Of a DNA stretch of 64,000 bases, positions 11,114 through 23,378 are shown piece after piece. A program made the position numbers and the translations under genes. This DNA is from Flammula alnicola. Its lineage: Eukaryota > Basidiomycota > Agaricomycetes > Agaricales > Strophariaceae. Under the pieces are notes generated by a model that was given only the letters and a program-made list of their open reading frames with translations, was not told the origin of the DNA and made no database searches. Location of the stretch: the NCBI GenBank assembly GCA_015499995.1, contig JADNRV010000003.1:124001-188000 (forward strand), written 5' to 3'. Every line of letters begins with the position of its first letter. Position 1 is the first letter of the stretch.

Positions 11114-14100
11114 CTATTCGTCAATAATGTCCTCCAAATTTGTCTTTGAACATTTCTCGAAGAGAAAAGAAATCGTTCCTCCAGGAACATCGCGTAGAGA
11201 GCGCGGCTTATCCATTGCCTGGATTGCGTCAATATCGACTCCGGACAGGAGAATGTCTAGCGGAGTGCGATCTTTTTCTAGTCCAGGAGAAACGTCGGGC
11301 CTCTCCGCGGTGGTTGCAATGATCCTGCGTATAATATCGTCTTGAACAAGTTCGCTTGCAGAAGGTTTCAAGCAGTTGATGTGATTCCATTCGCCAAGAG
11401 CAGCTAAGCCGGCCTTTTTCTTCTGGAGGTACTGTGCCAGGAGGTCAGCCATCATACAACACTTCACATTACTCGATCGCTGACCGCTTTCTCTACCAGG
11501 TCGAGATCTTCAGTCCGTACATCGGAGGCGCATACGAATCCCATTTCCGTCTGGTCATCCTCTCCATCAATCATTACGGATGTTGTATCGTCGACTACTG
11601 AATCACCGTCGCAAGTACATTCCAATAAGTCATGGGTGTTGCATGCAGTGTCAGGATGAATCCGAAAGATATCACGCAGCTGAACTCCAATTAATTCCAG
11701 CATTTCGTGAAAAGGGGGAAAGCAAGACACACATCTTTCCGAGTGAAAGAATCACTCTTCGAATTTGTGGAGCCCTGCTGATGCGTCTATAAACAATTTT
11801 ATCTGTAAAGCATAGACTCTGACCGATCCTATGAGAGCTGGAGGCGCTATGAGAGAAGACAATCATGATGCAAACATACAACTACAATCACTTAAAGCGA
11901 GCTTTGTGACTTGTCTTTGATATATTTTTTCTGGAAACAATATTTAATAAGTTCTATGCGATGACTATTTGCTTACCATCGATGGCTCCGGCGGTCAGTA
12001 AGCGATAGATATACACCGGGCGCTTTTGACCGTCACTGAAGTCGACGTCAGGGTCAGGGCGACAATTCTATTTAGGACGCTAACTTGCCGATGGCAGCGA
12101 GCCATAGATTGCAAATCATGACTATTGTCTCTGGTAAATAAAGATGCTACGGACATATGGGCGTGTTTACCTCGGGTTCCAATCAGAGTCTATAATGAAG
12201 AGTCTCGAGGCCCCTGTACATATATACATTAGAATGGATCCATCGATGAGAATAGAACGTCTCACCAATAAGGTTTATACCTACGCCACCTATGGAGCAT
12301 AAAAGGTATTCTATTCAGAACGTCTCCGTCAACCAGTATAGCCTTCGGACTTGCCTGCCTTGGAGCTTAGCAGAAAGACGACTATACTATGATTTTAGCA
12401 ATTTGTTTTATAAAATGATGAGTTCTTACAGCTGTTATGTTGATTTCCTGCGTTAAAAGCATTGACGTATTCTTGTCTTTTATTCTGAGGTGTCTGCCTA
12501 TAAAAGTAAACGTAAATCATTGGGTAGCGGAAAGTGGAAGGTCTTGTGCTCACCCGTCAAGCCGAAAATAAGAATATGACATCTTCTTGCAGTAAGCTTC
12601 GAGGATATTAAGCGTAGAAGTGTAATGGGAAACTAGGACGCATTTTTCGGATGTATTCTGGGAAGGACATCAGAGAGATAGAATGTCTAAAACAGAAACT
12701 CTTCATACTTGACGCAAAATCTTGAGGGTCTTTGAAAGAGCGATAAGCTTCCCTGTAGCCTTGGGGATAAGCCGTGTTTTCAAGTATTGGAGTGAAGTAC
12801 GTTACCGCTTAAAGTCATGTCAGCTATATGCGCCTTTTCCGGCAGAAGGTCCAAGGCCTCCGTGACAGATGTCTGTTGAGTCGAAGGAATGTTATCACTT
12901 TTTTTGCTTTTTGAACTGTCAGCTGTAGCCTTTAGTAGGATTGGACTGTTGCTAATCTTCGTCAGAATGTTTATCAGCGCCAAGGACTCAGCAGTTGAGC
13001 TCTGAATCAAATCATCGAGCTTCTTTGGATTGAGAATCTTCGTGAACATGGCTAGTTGCAGTGGCGTGGGCGTTACAAAAATGACGAATTCAGCTGATCA
13101 GAGAATCGTGAGTGGAACGAAGAGAGAAAGACTCAAGTACAAACATTTGGGTGGGAGATGATTCCTCAGCAGTGTAGCATCCCGACGAAGGACGAAGCTC
13201 TTGGAGATTGAAAGTAACTGGAAACGTCGTCAGGTAATTCATGGAGAGAGCACGCTAAGAATAACACATACCTGTGCAGTCCGTGCTTCGCCTATTTGTA
13301 TTTCTTTTGCTGACGCATCAGGTGCCCTGCTTTTGAGGATGGGGTTTCATAAACTTTGCGGAACACGCTGTAATCATCTAGTTGATGGCATGAGATCGCG
13401 TAAGTCGTAGCAAACTATATACATTACCTAGAAGACCTGGGTTGCAAAAGTCTGCCTAATTGGACATCATTAACGTGGAGATGAGCAATAAAGTAGAAAC
13501 AACCGAACCATTGCATGGAACTCTCCGAGATCATTTTGGATCGGTGTTCCCGATAGTATGACCCGGCGACGTGTACTGAGCGCCTTGAACATGGCAGCTG
13601 TCTTATTATTCGCTGATTTCAGTCTATGACCTATATTTGAGGAATGTGAATCTCTCATAACGAAAGCCATAAAGTTTGACTGACCTTCATCACAAATGAT
13701 CAATCCGATCGGGGGACTGAGAAGGTGCAGAAAGTTGGCCGTAGCATTGAGAGCTCAAAGGGAGATGAACATACTAAATGTTTGCAAGCTTGTCTCTGTC
13801 AGGATGAACGGTTAATTGGCACTGAAAGCAGCTACTAGATCAGTCATTGGCGTACATAACTGTCCTCAGGCGTTCATAACCTATGACCAAGACTTCGTAA
13901 ACTTTACTAGAATGAAGTCAAATTTTGAGGATCAGAGTATGGAGAAAAACACGAACGAGCGTCCAAAAGGTCGACGGCCGAGTTGTTTTTATCGCAGGTC
14001 AAAATGCCGACTCGATCTCGGCCAAGCCATTTATGGAATTCAGCTTTCCAGTTCTGAAGTGGAACTCTTTCAATAAGGAAACTCGTTAACTAGATAAATC

Positions 14101-15980
14101 TAGCACTCACATTGACGAGAGAGACAGGGCAGACAATGAGAACTTTTTGCACAGTAGGTAGGGGACCAGCATATGGATTTTGCCCTAGATATCGGGTCAG
14201 CAAACATATGCAAGGACCCAGCAGATGAGACACTAACTGAGCAATGTCCACACGAGCGAAATGGTCTAAGACGAACAGATTAGAACGCTATAATGTATTC
14301 TACGATTTGGAACGATTGAACCTACTTGCAGTGTTTTGCCGAGACCCCTGGCTGAGTTTCAGCAACGAGAGAAAGGGAGAAACGAAAAGAAAGGCACTAC
14401 AAACATTTCATCCGCCAGAATGCACCCCTGCCCTTCGTGTTTACGCAAGCCCATGACACATTCATACAGAAACGATACACCTAGTCGGCAGGAAGGAATA
14501 ATAAGCAACGATCCATAGGCATATTTCTTTTCTACTTGCCTTCTTTCTGATGAGGCCTCATCCTTCGTGAGAGAATCGGGTCCACCACAACTGGGACCAC
14601 AGGCAAGCTCCTGTATTTAATTAACTATCTGCACGTTTCATGAGAAGTAAAAGCAACCTTTTGTTGTATTTCTTTATGTGTTCCTTCGTGGGAGCCTTCA
14701 TAATGAGGGCTTCTGGGGTCTGTGGATCATGACTATTTGGAAGATAAGACAGATAGAGTGAAATGCTAAGAAGGTACTTGCAGCGGTCCTTTTGCTTTAG
14801 GCTTTGAGTTTAAATTGGCGTAAAAACTGGTTGGTGCGACAAATTTCTGTTGCGTCTCTGATTGGGGCCAGGGGAGGCGATATCGGAGGGTTCTTGCTTG
14901 GCGTCATGATCTAAGATGAGTTGCTCAGAGCCTTTGACATCGGGTAGCTGGGAAGCGGAGACAGCAATGTCTAGCTCCACTTCTTTCCCTCCAATGAAGG
15001 TTCTGAAGCCAGGTTGCAGTACCTGCCCCTTCCAGGAGGTATTTCCCATTCTGCTGAATTTTTAGTCCCAGAGAAAGTGCAAAGGAAGTTGTGTTTAATC
15101 GCACATTTTACCGTCCTCCGATATCATAACTAGTTATCTTTCACAAGCAAGACATAAGCATCACCGTCCCATGTTTTGTTCTTCTTTTCCTGGGGTTTAC
15201 GCCTTAAATAGAGTGAGTTACGGTGCTAGCGCAGGATAATATTGTATCGTAGTTACCAGTTGGCTGCCCAATGTGACGGTTGGTTCGTGACGTCAGAAAG
15301 GCCCACAGTACTGCGTCGCTCTCGACTCGCGAATCCTCATCGTCTCCTTGGTTGATGGATGCACTGCATGCTTCGCTATATCGTGTATAAGTGGTTGGGC
15401 ATGTGGTGTGAATGACGGCTGCTTGAACTTCTTGATGGGTTATTGTGCAATGATGGTGTGGTAGAAACGCTGGAAATTGTGTGTCGGCCAAAGCATGCTC
15501 CTGATAAAAACTGAGCTACAGGTATCTCTCTCTCCAACTCTATCTCTTTCGAACCGACAGAGAATTGTTTGCCCTCGTACAGAGGCAACGGCGCTTTGCC
15601 TGCATTAATACTAACGAAGTGAGAAAGCAAGCAAGTCTGGGATTAAGAAAACGCACATCTTTCCATCCAAATCATACAATGTAGCCTCTAACTTCGCGTT
15701 GACAACAAGAACAGCATCTCCATCCCATGTCTTATGCTTCTTGTACTGTGGGTTTCGCCTGAATATGGCATGAGTTCAACTTGTAGATCCCGAGGGCCGA
15801 ACATGGTCTTACCATTGAACCATCCATATTTGGTCTTGAAAATGACTTGGTCCTGAAGCTGACCCAGCAGCTTCATATGCGAGAGTTAAGCCTAACGAAG
15901 TACGCTTCGACCATTGAATGAGCATCGTCGTCTTCGTGTTTTCTTTTGCTAGAGGATGCTAGCGGCTGAAATGCAGGCAT
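11114..15980 (-). CDS. RDH54: RDH54/RAD54B-type SNF2 translocase
   Basis: ATP-driven dsDNA translocase acting with RAD51/DMC1 in homologous recombination. The protein reads from ATG 15978-15980: a KRKHED start, then WRNPQYKKHKTWDGDAVLVV and GGKEVELD, blocks typical of the RAD54B N-terminus, then Walker A GLGKTLQ (14326-14347), VQKVLIVCPVSLVN (about 14110-14160), NWKAEFHKWLGRDRV, DEGHRLKSANNKT with the Glu/His split by an intron near 13690, ILSGTPIQNDLGEFHAM, STAESLALINILTKI, the helicase C motifs ASRLFIIDSDWNP, HDLQSMARCHR and DGQKRPVYIYRLLTAGAID, and a C-terminal LRDIFRIHPDTACNTHDLLEC that is characteristic of RAD54/RDH54. The coding sequence is split by many small introns. Junctions near 15890 are uncertain and may involve an indel. 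The second tandem block near 15540-15630 (a GSKEIELER sequence) resembles that near 15000, so the N-terminal region may carry a repeated module. It faces the GEN1-like gene. Confidence 0.88.
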
Positions 15981-16740
15981 AATGAGGGCATATATGCAGC
16001 AAAAAATCGAGGCAGAGATAATATGATTACTCTGGCAGGGAGTAAATGAAGCAAGACTTTGAATCTCGATCCAAGGTACGCAAACTCAGATTTCGACACG
16101 ATCTAATTCAGATGCGAAATGCTGGAGATCGATTCTGCAACTCCGAAATTTTCCTCCATTGTTCCAAAGTTACTATAAAAAATTGGGGTCAAAGTTGATT
16201 TTTTTGAAAGTGTGCAAACATTCTAAGACGTCAAAAAATCGGAAAATGGTGTTAATTTTTTCACGGACACTAAATGTCATATCTTCTGAACCAGGCATCG
16301 CAGCGATGAACGGACTTCATATTCTGATTTCCAGCTCATTTACGTCGATTCAGATTGTGTCAATCTGGCTTGACTGCGAGTCGCCGAGTCGGTGGACGGT
16401 CACGTATCACATGACGTTACGCCTCGCGCAACGTGAGGCCAATTGGCAATTGGCCCTTTGCCAAGTATGCACTGCTAAAAAAGCGGTTGTTATTTAAGCC
16501 CTAAGCGGTAGGCGCTCAGGTCGCCAACACCCTTCTTACTCGTTGCGCCACCCTTCATCTCTCCTTTTTTCAACTTCAAGTCCGGATTTTTGGACGCCGG
16601 TACGAACGTCAGACCAAGCTTTAGGGGTTCTCCACCATTTGCCAGTGTCCGCCATTTCTCAATTTACAGTCCTTACTCTATCTCGCGACACCCAGAAGAT
16701 AGCACCTATATAAACGTTCTTTGCAAAAGAACTTGGAAAA
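15981..16740. promoter_or_regulatory. Divergent intergenic region, RDH54 / GEN1-like
   Basis: No gene supported in 760 bp. It must contain both promoters. The central part (about 16160-16270) is A/T-rich with T6-T7 runs, followed by a GC-richer part with CGAGTCGCCGAGTCGG near 16377-16392 and a perfect 19-bp palindrome. The regulatory role is inferred only from the position between two recombination genes. Confidence 0.45.
16437..16455. repeat. Perfect 19-bp palindrome
   Basis: Nine-base arms GGCCAATTG and CAATTGGCC around a single G, seen directly. It contains CCAAT on both strands, so it could bind a CCAAT-box (HAP/NF-Y) complex in either direction. No evidence beyond the sequence. Confidence 0.8.
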
Positions 16741-19157
16741 ATGGGTGTTCCTGGATTGTGGGATGTAAGCATTTCATCTAGTAAAACTAATCACTGGCGG
16801 CTAACCACGCGAGTCTTCAGGTTTTGAATAAAGTTGGTAAATCTACTTCTATGGCCAAGCTTGCGGCTATCGATGGCTTCGAACAAAATGTCAGGAAGGT
16901 AAAGATCATTTGTATAAGCCATCTGAAGCAAACTTAAACTTAGAGGTCTTAGACGGGCATACCGTATTGGCATTGATGTGAGCATATGGTTCCATCACGC
17001 ATATTACAGCAAAGAAGGGGAAAACCCGGAACTGCGTGGTCTATTTTTTCGTCTGGCTGCCCTCGGTCTGTCCTATTTCTCGTTATTGACATTAGCAAAG
17101 CTTACATATTCAAATGACTCGACAGCAAAGATGTCGATTATCCCCCTCTTCGTATTTGATGGGAGACAACGGCCTAGTATCAAGGTCTGTCTGCTATCTG
17201 TTTATTCCGCGCATACCGATATTAAAATCCAATAAGCGGGGGAGCAAACTCGGAAAATCGGGGTCTCATGGCCTATCTAGACAATTCAAGCAATTCTTGG
17301 ATGCATTTGGGATGGAATGGCGCGAGGTAATTACCCTCTGCTTCTCTTCAAATTTCTTCCTCATTTTTGCAAGGCGCTCGGCGAAGCGGAGCGAGCTTGC
17401 TTTTCTCAACCAGGAAGGACATATCGACGCTATCATGACCGATGACTGCGACGCGTTTGTTTTCGGAGCACGTACCATCGTTAAAAAGTATACCTATTCC
17501 TTTTCCCTTTGCGATATAGATTTATTAACAAATCAATCTAGCATCAGCTCCAAATTGTCCGGCAACAAAGGCAATCTTGCTACGAATTCCAACGACAAAA
17601 CCGACAAATTCCATGCTATGGCTTATAGGGCCATCGACATAAAGAGCAACCCCGAAGTTGCCTTGACGAGAGGTGGTTTGATCCTTTTTGCCCTGCTCGC
17701 AGGAGGTGATTATCACAAGGTATGTGCAAGTAGTCAACGCGTCTTGAAGACTATTCTCATGCAACTGTTTGTGAAGGGCGTAGACAAGGTTGGTAAGGTT
17801 ATTGCTCATGCATTGGCACGTTGTGAATTCGGAGATGAACTCCTGGAGGCATACCAAAACTTGCCAAACTACGAGTTCAATGAATTCCTCGGACACTGGC
17901 GCTCACGAGTCAATATCGAACTGAAAGAGAACAAGCGTGGTTTTCTCCTTCATCGAACTTCGTTGTCTCTACCGGATAGATTCCCAGAACTCGATGTCTT
18001 GGAAAAATACGCGAAACCTCTCAACAGTGGAAATGGGCGAGGAGCGTCTAGTAGTGTGGCCTTGCGAGACAGGACAAACCTCGACCTTGGCCAGATCGCG
18101 CATTTATGCGAACAACATTTTGAATGGGGTTATAGGGAGAAAATCATCGAACGCTTCAATAACGTAATGTGGCCCGCCGCAGTTATGCAGGTCCTGAGAC
18201 GCGCTGCTCTTGAAGTCGACGAGAACGAACGCAGGCAGGTACTAAAGGTAGAGGTTGGCACTCCAGCTTCCTTGGTCAGGAGGTATCTGGGTAAAGATCG
18301 CACCGATAGGTTCGCGGATGCCTTCGTTAACCGCGGCCCAGCTCCTCAATATCCAACAAGCGTCGTAGATGTCCACCCTCTCATCACTAAGATTGTCGGC
18401 AGCCGCCAGCACGCGTCGACCGATGGTACCCTGGAATACCGGATTGAAGTGTCACCAGTGCAATTAGTGCAGATCACAAATGCCGGCATTCGAGGTACGA
18501 GGTCGGAGCCTCCGCCAAAAGAGGGAGGCAAAAGACCAAAGAAGGTAGTGGATCCCAGCAGCGTGTTCCGCATATGGATCCCAGCCTCTATTCTCCGCCA
18601 CGTGCATCCGACCATGGTCCAGCAATATGTCGCCGATCAATCCAATAAACGCAAAGGAAAAAGAAAACGCGGACCCTTTCCGTTGCGTCGATGTCTGACG
18701 ATGATTCCATGGCGCTTTCCTCCTTTCCAAGTTCTGCAGTGACGCCGTCAACCTCGATGTTACGTGAGGGCAGCTCTCAAGACCAGCACTACGTTCGAAA
18801 GACTGGCGGGGAAAGGCCTGTCCTCGACCCTTGGTTTACGTCTCCTAGCATTCCTCGTTCAGGAACTGCTAGAACTCCCGGCTTTCTCTTCACATTCCGA
18901 ATCCGGACCCCGTCCAACTTGAGGACGAGGAGTCGATGATCATGGATGGCATGGACGAGGAAATTGAGGCTAGTCAACCTTTGACACGTTTTGAACGACT
19001 ATGCGACCAAATCCTGAACGCACCAACGAAACCAACTAGGCCTACCAAATCCAAGAAGAGGAAAGCCGTCGAAAAGGTCGATGTAAACCCCAAATTTCCT
19101 CAGCCCTCAAAGAAGCCTAGAACGTCCATTCTTGACGTACTTGATGATATTTTTTAG
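16741..19157 (+). CDS. GEN1: XPG/FEN1-superfamily nuclease, GEN1/YEN1-like Holliday junction resolvase
   Basis: Structure-specific 5' nuclease; GEN1/YEN1 members cut Holliday junctions. Begins MGVPGLWD (ATG 16741), an intron, then VLNKVGKS. XPG-N features are the IGIDVSIWFHHA acid motif and PLFVFDGRQRPSIKRG; XPG-I features are a GEAE motif at about 17380 and the MTDDCDAFVFGA acidic cluster; then ALTRGGLILFALLAGGDYHK and GVDKVGKVIAHALA form the helix-hairpin-helix region. A long second half, with HWRSRVNIELKENKRGF and EQHFEWGYREKIIERF, matches the basidiomycete GEN1-like proteins, and the tail is Lys/Arg-rich, probably nuclear. The frame breaks at about 17391, inside the catalytic EAEAE helix, and again between about 18690 and 18900. 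Ends at TAG 19155-19157. GEN1 is preferred over FEN1 or RAD2 because of the long C-terminal half and the spacing of the domains. Confidence 0.82.
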
Positions 19158-19292
19158 TGTCTTGGAGACTTTATTTTGTTGTTATATCTTTCATGTCTAG
19201 ATTACCTAGTTTTGTTGGTGCAATATTCACCATTAGTACGCAATACGATACCAAAAGATGGACCACTGTCCACGATTTATAATTATTAACAT

Positions 19293-20754
19293 TCATAATT
19301 CCTCGACGCTCCATTTCGGCCTTAAGTCAATGTCGTAATCGTCTGTATCATTGGCCAGAAATCGGTGCATTGCCGCCCACGCGATCATGACAGCGTTATC
19401 TGAGAGTAAGAATATTGACATAAGTTTAAAAACCAAGAAAAACGGATTCGAACCTGTGCATAAATGCGGGGGCGGAAATATTATGGAATATGGGGTATCC
19501 CGATCGTACTCTACAAGGCATTCACGCAGACTAAAAGCAAATAGGTGAGCAGATAAATGGAAGAAGAGAGGATAACATGCCGTTGTCTAAGGAATGTGTT
19601 ACTTGCTACTCCTCCACTAACGACGATTGACTGCACGAGAATATTTTCCTTTTTACACCAGTCCAGGCCAAGGATAAGTTTGTCTTCTAGATGGGCTACT
19701 GCGCCCGTCTGAAAAGCACGAGCGATAGATTTTTTCATTGGCACATCCAATTTTTCACTACCTCCTAGTCCCTCGATGAATAGTTTGACATGCGAGTGCA
19801 GCGCTGAAAATGAGAATTGCAGTCTTCCGGGTATCGGACGAGGTAATGGGGGGATTGTGGGGCATTCCATTTCCTGATCTTCGGCGCAGAACTTTTCCAA
19901 AGCATCACCAGGACCAAGTTTCGTCCACTTCAATTCGAGAAGCTTGGAGACTTTGTCGAACGACCTGCCTATACTTTCATCTCCTGTGGTTGCAAGAATT
20001 TTGAAGGAAGTAACAGATGTTGCAAGAAGAAGTAATGTATGCCCTCCTGATATCAAAAGTGTCAGAAAGGGAAATTTGGGTTCTTGTGGCCAGGCAGTGA
20101 GAAGTGGTGTTAAGGCATGCCCTTGCTAGGAATTGGTTGGTTAAGAATGAAATCAGTGATAATCCTACAAGGTATGAACTACCATGTGGTTGACGCCAAC
20201 CAGGGGTTTGTGCATGACAGCCGCTAAGGTTTTTGCGGCGTTCATGCCAACGCTCAGACAGCCAGGCATCCCTAAAGCAAGTTGTCAATGGGCAAAAAAA
20301 AAAGCTGATATATGATGGACCTACCTGGCCCCCTTGTAAACGCAACACCATCGATGTCACGTCCGAAATCCAGTCCGGCTTCGTCAAGGGCCCGTCGAAC
20401 GGCAAAGGGCTGGCATTGGTGCTCAGGACTTGGAGCGGAGCCAAGTATAATATTAAACACGTACCATATCGTGTTGATGTGAGCCAATGGCACCCATAGG
20501 ATAGATTCCGCCATATACTTCATGTCTAGTGTGATTCAGTCGCTCGTTGTGTTTCGAGTTTAAAGATGACCCTACATATCATGCTGCTTCATGACAATGT
20601 TGGAATGTATTTTTCTTGAAGAATCTACAACTGCGGCACAAGTGTCGTCTGCTGATGATTCAATTGCTAGGACGGTAAATTGGCGTCGCGTTGGAAAGCA
20701 CCCATAGGTGCATGGCTTGAGCCTGCGCGCGAGAGTAGATATTCGGTATGCCAT
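19293..20754 (-). CDS. QRI7: QRI7/OSGEPL1, mitochondrial tRNA t6A threonylcarbamoyltransferase
   Basis: Transfers the threonylcarbamoyl group to A37 of mitochondrial tRNAs that read ANN codons. The ATG at 20752-20754 opens an Arg-rich presequence without acids (about 25 residues), then VLAIESSADDTCAAVV, the Kae1/TsaD signature. Further landmarks are DGVAFTRGPG, PGCLSVGMNAAKTLAA, the metal-binding LVGVNHM...GHAL split by an intron, LISGGHTLLL, a GRSFDKVSKLL block, FSFSALHS, VVSGGVASNTFLR, and a C-terminal CTDNAVMIAWAAMHR formed across an intron. Presence of a presequence favours QRI7 over the cytosolic KAE1. Ends at TGA 19293-19295, 135 bp from the end of the convergent GEN1-like gene. Confidence 0.93.
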
Positions 20755-21037
20755 CCGCTTCTGCGTAAAACATCATCAACTTGGTCATCAAGAAATGATA
20801 CATAGGTGTTACGTACCTATACCTTGAGCAGGAATAATTGTAGCCACGACATGGAGCAAAGATTCGGACTACGCGTCAGTGGTTGGAGAGCAAGTCCGAG
20901 AGGCTAGAGCTGAGCGGAACCAAATATTTTCAGGCACGCGCGTCGCGTAGTATGTCTTTTGCGGTTGGCTAACGGACTTATCTCCTCTTGCAACATATCC
21001 ACCACCCTCGCTCTTCCGCTTGACCTACATACAAAAA

Positions 21038-23227
21038 ATGTGGTCCTCTTCGCATATTCATGGTCCCCGACGGTCTCATGACCAAAGCCGCAATGAAATG
21101 AAGACCAGCAGATCATCATCCCCTGATGACAGTGAGACAGAAGGACCGCGGAGGCGGACGTCGAGTGATGCAACCCCCCGTCAAGCTCCTGCAACTACTC
21201 GGTTTCTCGATACTCTTAACGATCAACATACCAACCGAAGTGTCTTGTCCTCAAATTCTGCATTACCTTCTGAAAGATCTGAGGGTTTCAGCTCATCAAA
21301 GCGCCTTGGATTTTTCGCTGACAAGTTGACGTCTTCCCTTTCTGGAACTGGGAAGGATACAAACATCAGCCTCAAAAGCTCTCTTCACCCAAGCCAACTA
21401 CTACATCCACACAGTCACTCGAGAGCAGAATCCTACTCGACCGCCACTCCCAACCTCTCGTCCAGTGCCATGGCCTCTTCTTCCGGTATGTCCTCTGCCA
21501 ATAAAGCCCATCTATCCCCATCCAAGGTGAGTTAATGTCCCTGTACACATGCAGTATGTCGATGTACTCAAGCCCTGCATCCCGCAGGCTCCGTTTGGTC
21601 GAACCTATGACCCTAAGCTTGTGTCTCGCGAAATGCAACGACTTGGAAATTTAGTGCCATCTGCGTTAGCGCCCCAACTTTCAACAGCGCCATCTGTTAC
21701 TTCACTGGCGCTACCCCCTGCAGGTGGCATGTCCCAAGCCAATGCATCGTCGACATCTACCGCTGACCCTTGGGGTGCCCTGCATGTTCATGTCTTACCA
21801 TTGTTCAACGGTGAACCGCTGAGAATTCCCATGTAGGATTCTTTTCTTTTAATAGGAACAATCTAATTATTTTTCGATATAGAGAAGATCTGAATATACT
21901 AGTGAAGCGGCACATACAATTGGTGGTTTCGTCATCTCCGTCAAAAGCTCTCGCAACTTTAGAAAACGATGCTTCTGAACTAATTGCGTCTGGGATGGTC
22001 ACTCTCAATGCAAAGCTCACGGGTATTGATGACGAGAAACTAGTGGCACGGGTTGTGGAGATATGGGGCTTCTTCTGGGACCAGGTGCTCACGTACCTTG
22101 AAGGTGTAAGTCTCATATTTGAGTACATCTACTTTGCCGCCCATGCTTCATATACAGGTCCTGCTGCCTCTTCAAACAGACCCCCTACTGTCTTCACTGT
22201 ATCGTACTCCTAAATCTCACAGAACAACCTCTCCTACTCGTCAGAATGGCCCGAAAACTTCTATATCCTCTTCACTGACTTCTTCCACTCCCAACCACAT
22301 CGACGTTCGTTCAGTAGCCCTGAAATCCTTCCGTGACAGGGTCATTCTTCCACCCTTTCAGCGACTGTATTCTCGCCTATCACTTTCTAGCCGGCAAGAT
22401 GGTCTTCAAGAGACAAATTCATACCAACAGCCACGTCTGCAGCAGATGTAAGCCTCTTCGAAGCATATAAGGCTGGCTTAACTTAAATCTCTTGCCTCTC
22501 CTAGGCTCCTTGTTTTATCTGCCCAAAGTACACACTTACCCGTAACCTTTTCACTGACAACACGGGCCCCTCAACCTACTGCAGGAGAGAGTGCTATTAA
22601 AGACCTATTACGCCTTGTCCGCAATCCTCGGCCGGAATCAGACCCTCGAAATCCAAAGTTCAAGAATAGCCCGGGTCTCCAAACTCGAACTCCGACCTTC
22701 CTATCCGGTGGATTGCCTCGCGATCGGAGGGGTCGTGTTGCCCTCAAAGGCAAGAACCCGCCTGATCTAGTTGGTCTTAGTGGGCTTGGAGTTGGAAACA
22801 CGGAGGACCCATATGGTGATGATACACCTCGGATCGGTGGTCCTGCAAGCTATGCCGTCGACATGGAGCGCGAACGGGAAAGAGAATTTTTAGAAGCCCT
22901 GCGGTTCGTTGTGACATACTTAGTAGCTGAGGGATGGAAAACTAAGAAATAATTTGCCTTCTTTTTAACTACAGGAGTCCCGATATTGAGCCAGGAGCTC
23001 GCGTCACCTCCGGAGGATGGGGCCTGGGAGCAGGAAATGTGGAAAATAGCAAAGGAGGTGAAGATGAGGAAGAAGACGAACCTCTTGATTGGGATCAAGC
23101 CCAGGTAAGTTTTGTGACTGCATTTTATGGTAAGGATGACAATGAAACGTTGGCTATTATATAGGCGGTTGTGGAACGCATGGTTGGAATGAACGCTCAT
23201 CCCGAAACACGACGGAGAATGACATAA
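21038..23227 (+). CDS. HbrB-like TORC2 subunit (Bit61/PRR5 family)
   Basis: Predicted accessory subunit of TOR complex 2, which controls polarity, membrane tension and sphingolipid synthesis. A Ser-rich disordered N-terminus (about 165 residues) precedes an intron and a conserved domain beginning YVDVLKP; then DPWGALHVHVLPLFNGEPLR, EDLNILVKRHIQ, the WGFFWDQVLTYLEG motif, VRSVALKSFRDRVILP and a run to about 22560. The C-terminal part is rich in Gly, Arg and acidic residues and ends ERMVGMNAHPE. ATG at 21038 is the first in frame; TAA is at 23225-23227. Introns follow GT-AG (for example just after 21529). No frame breaks were noticed. It diverges from QRI7 over 283 bp. Confidence 0.8.
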
Positions 23228-23378
23228 CCTTTTTTTGATGCTGAAACGACAAGGCCGTCGAAGAATGATATAAATGTATACCCCGAAATTCCATTGTAAA
23301 TCTACGAGGAGAGATCGTTGGCTAATGAAAAGACCAAAACACACATAAACGAGTAATTACTAAACCCCGATCGCCACA

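Noticed and set aside
19435..19465. tRNA T-loop-like GATTCGAACC sequence
   Set aside because: Lies at a QRI7 exon-intron boundary, with no acceptor or anticodon arm around it.
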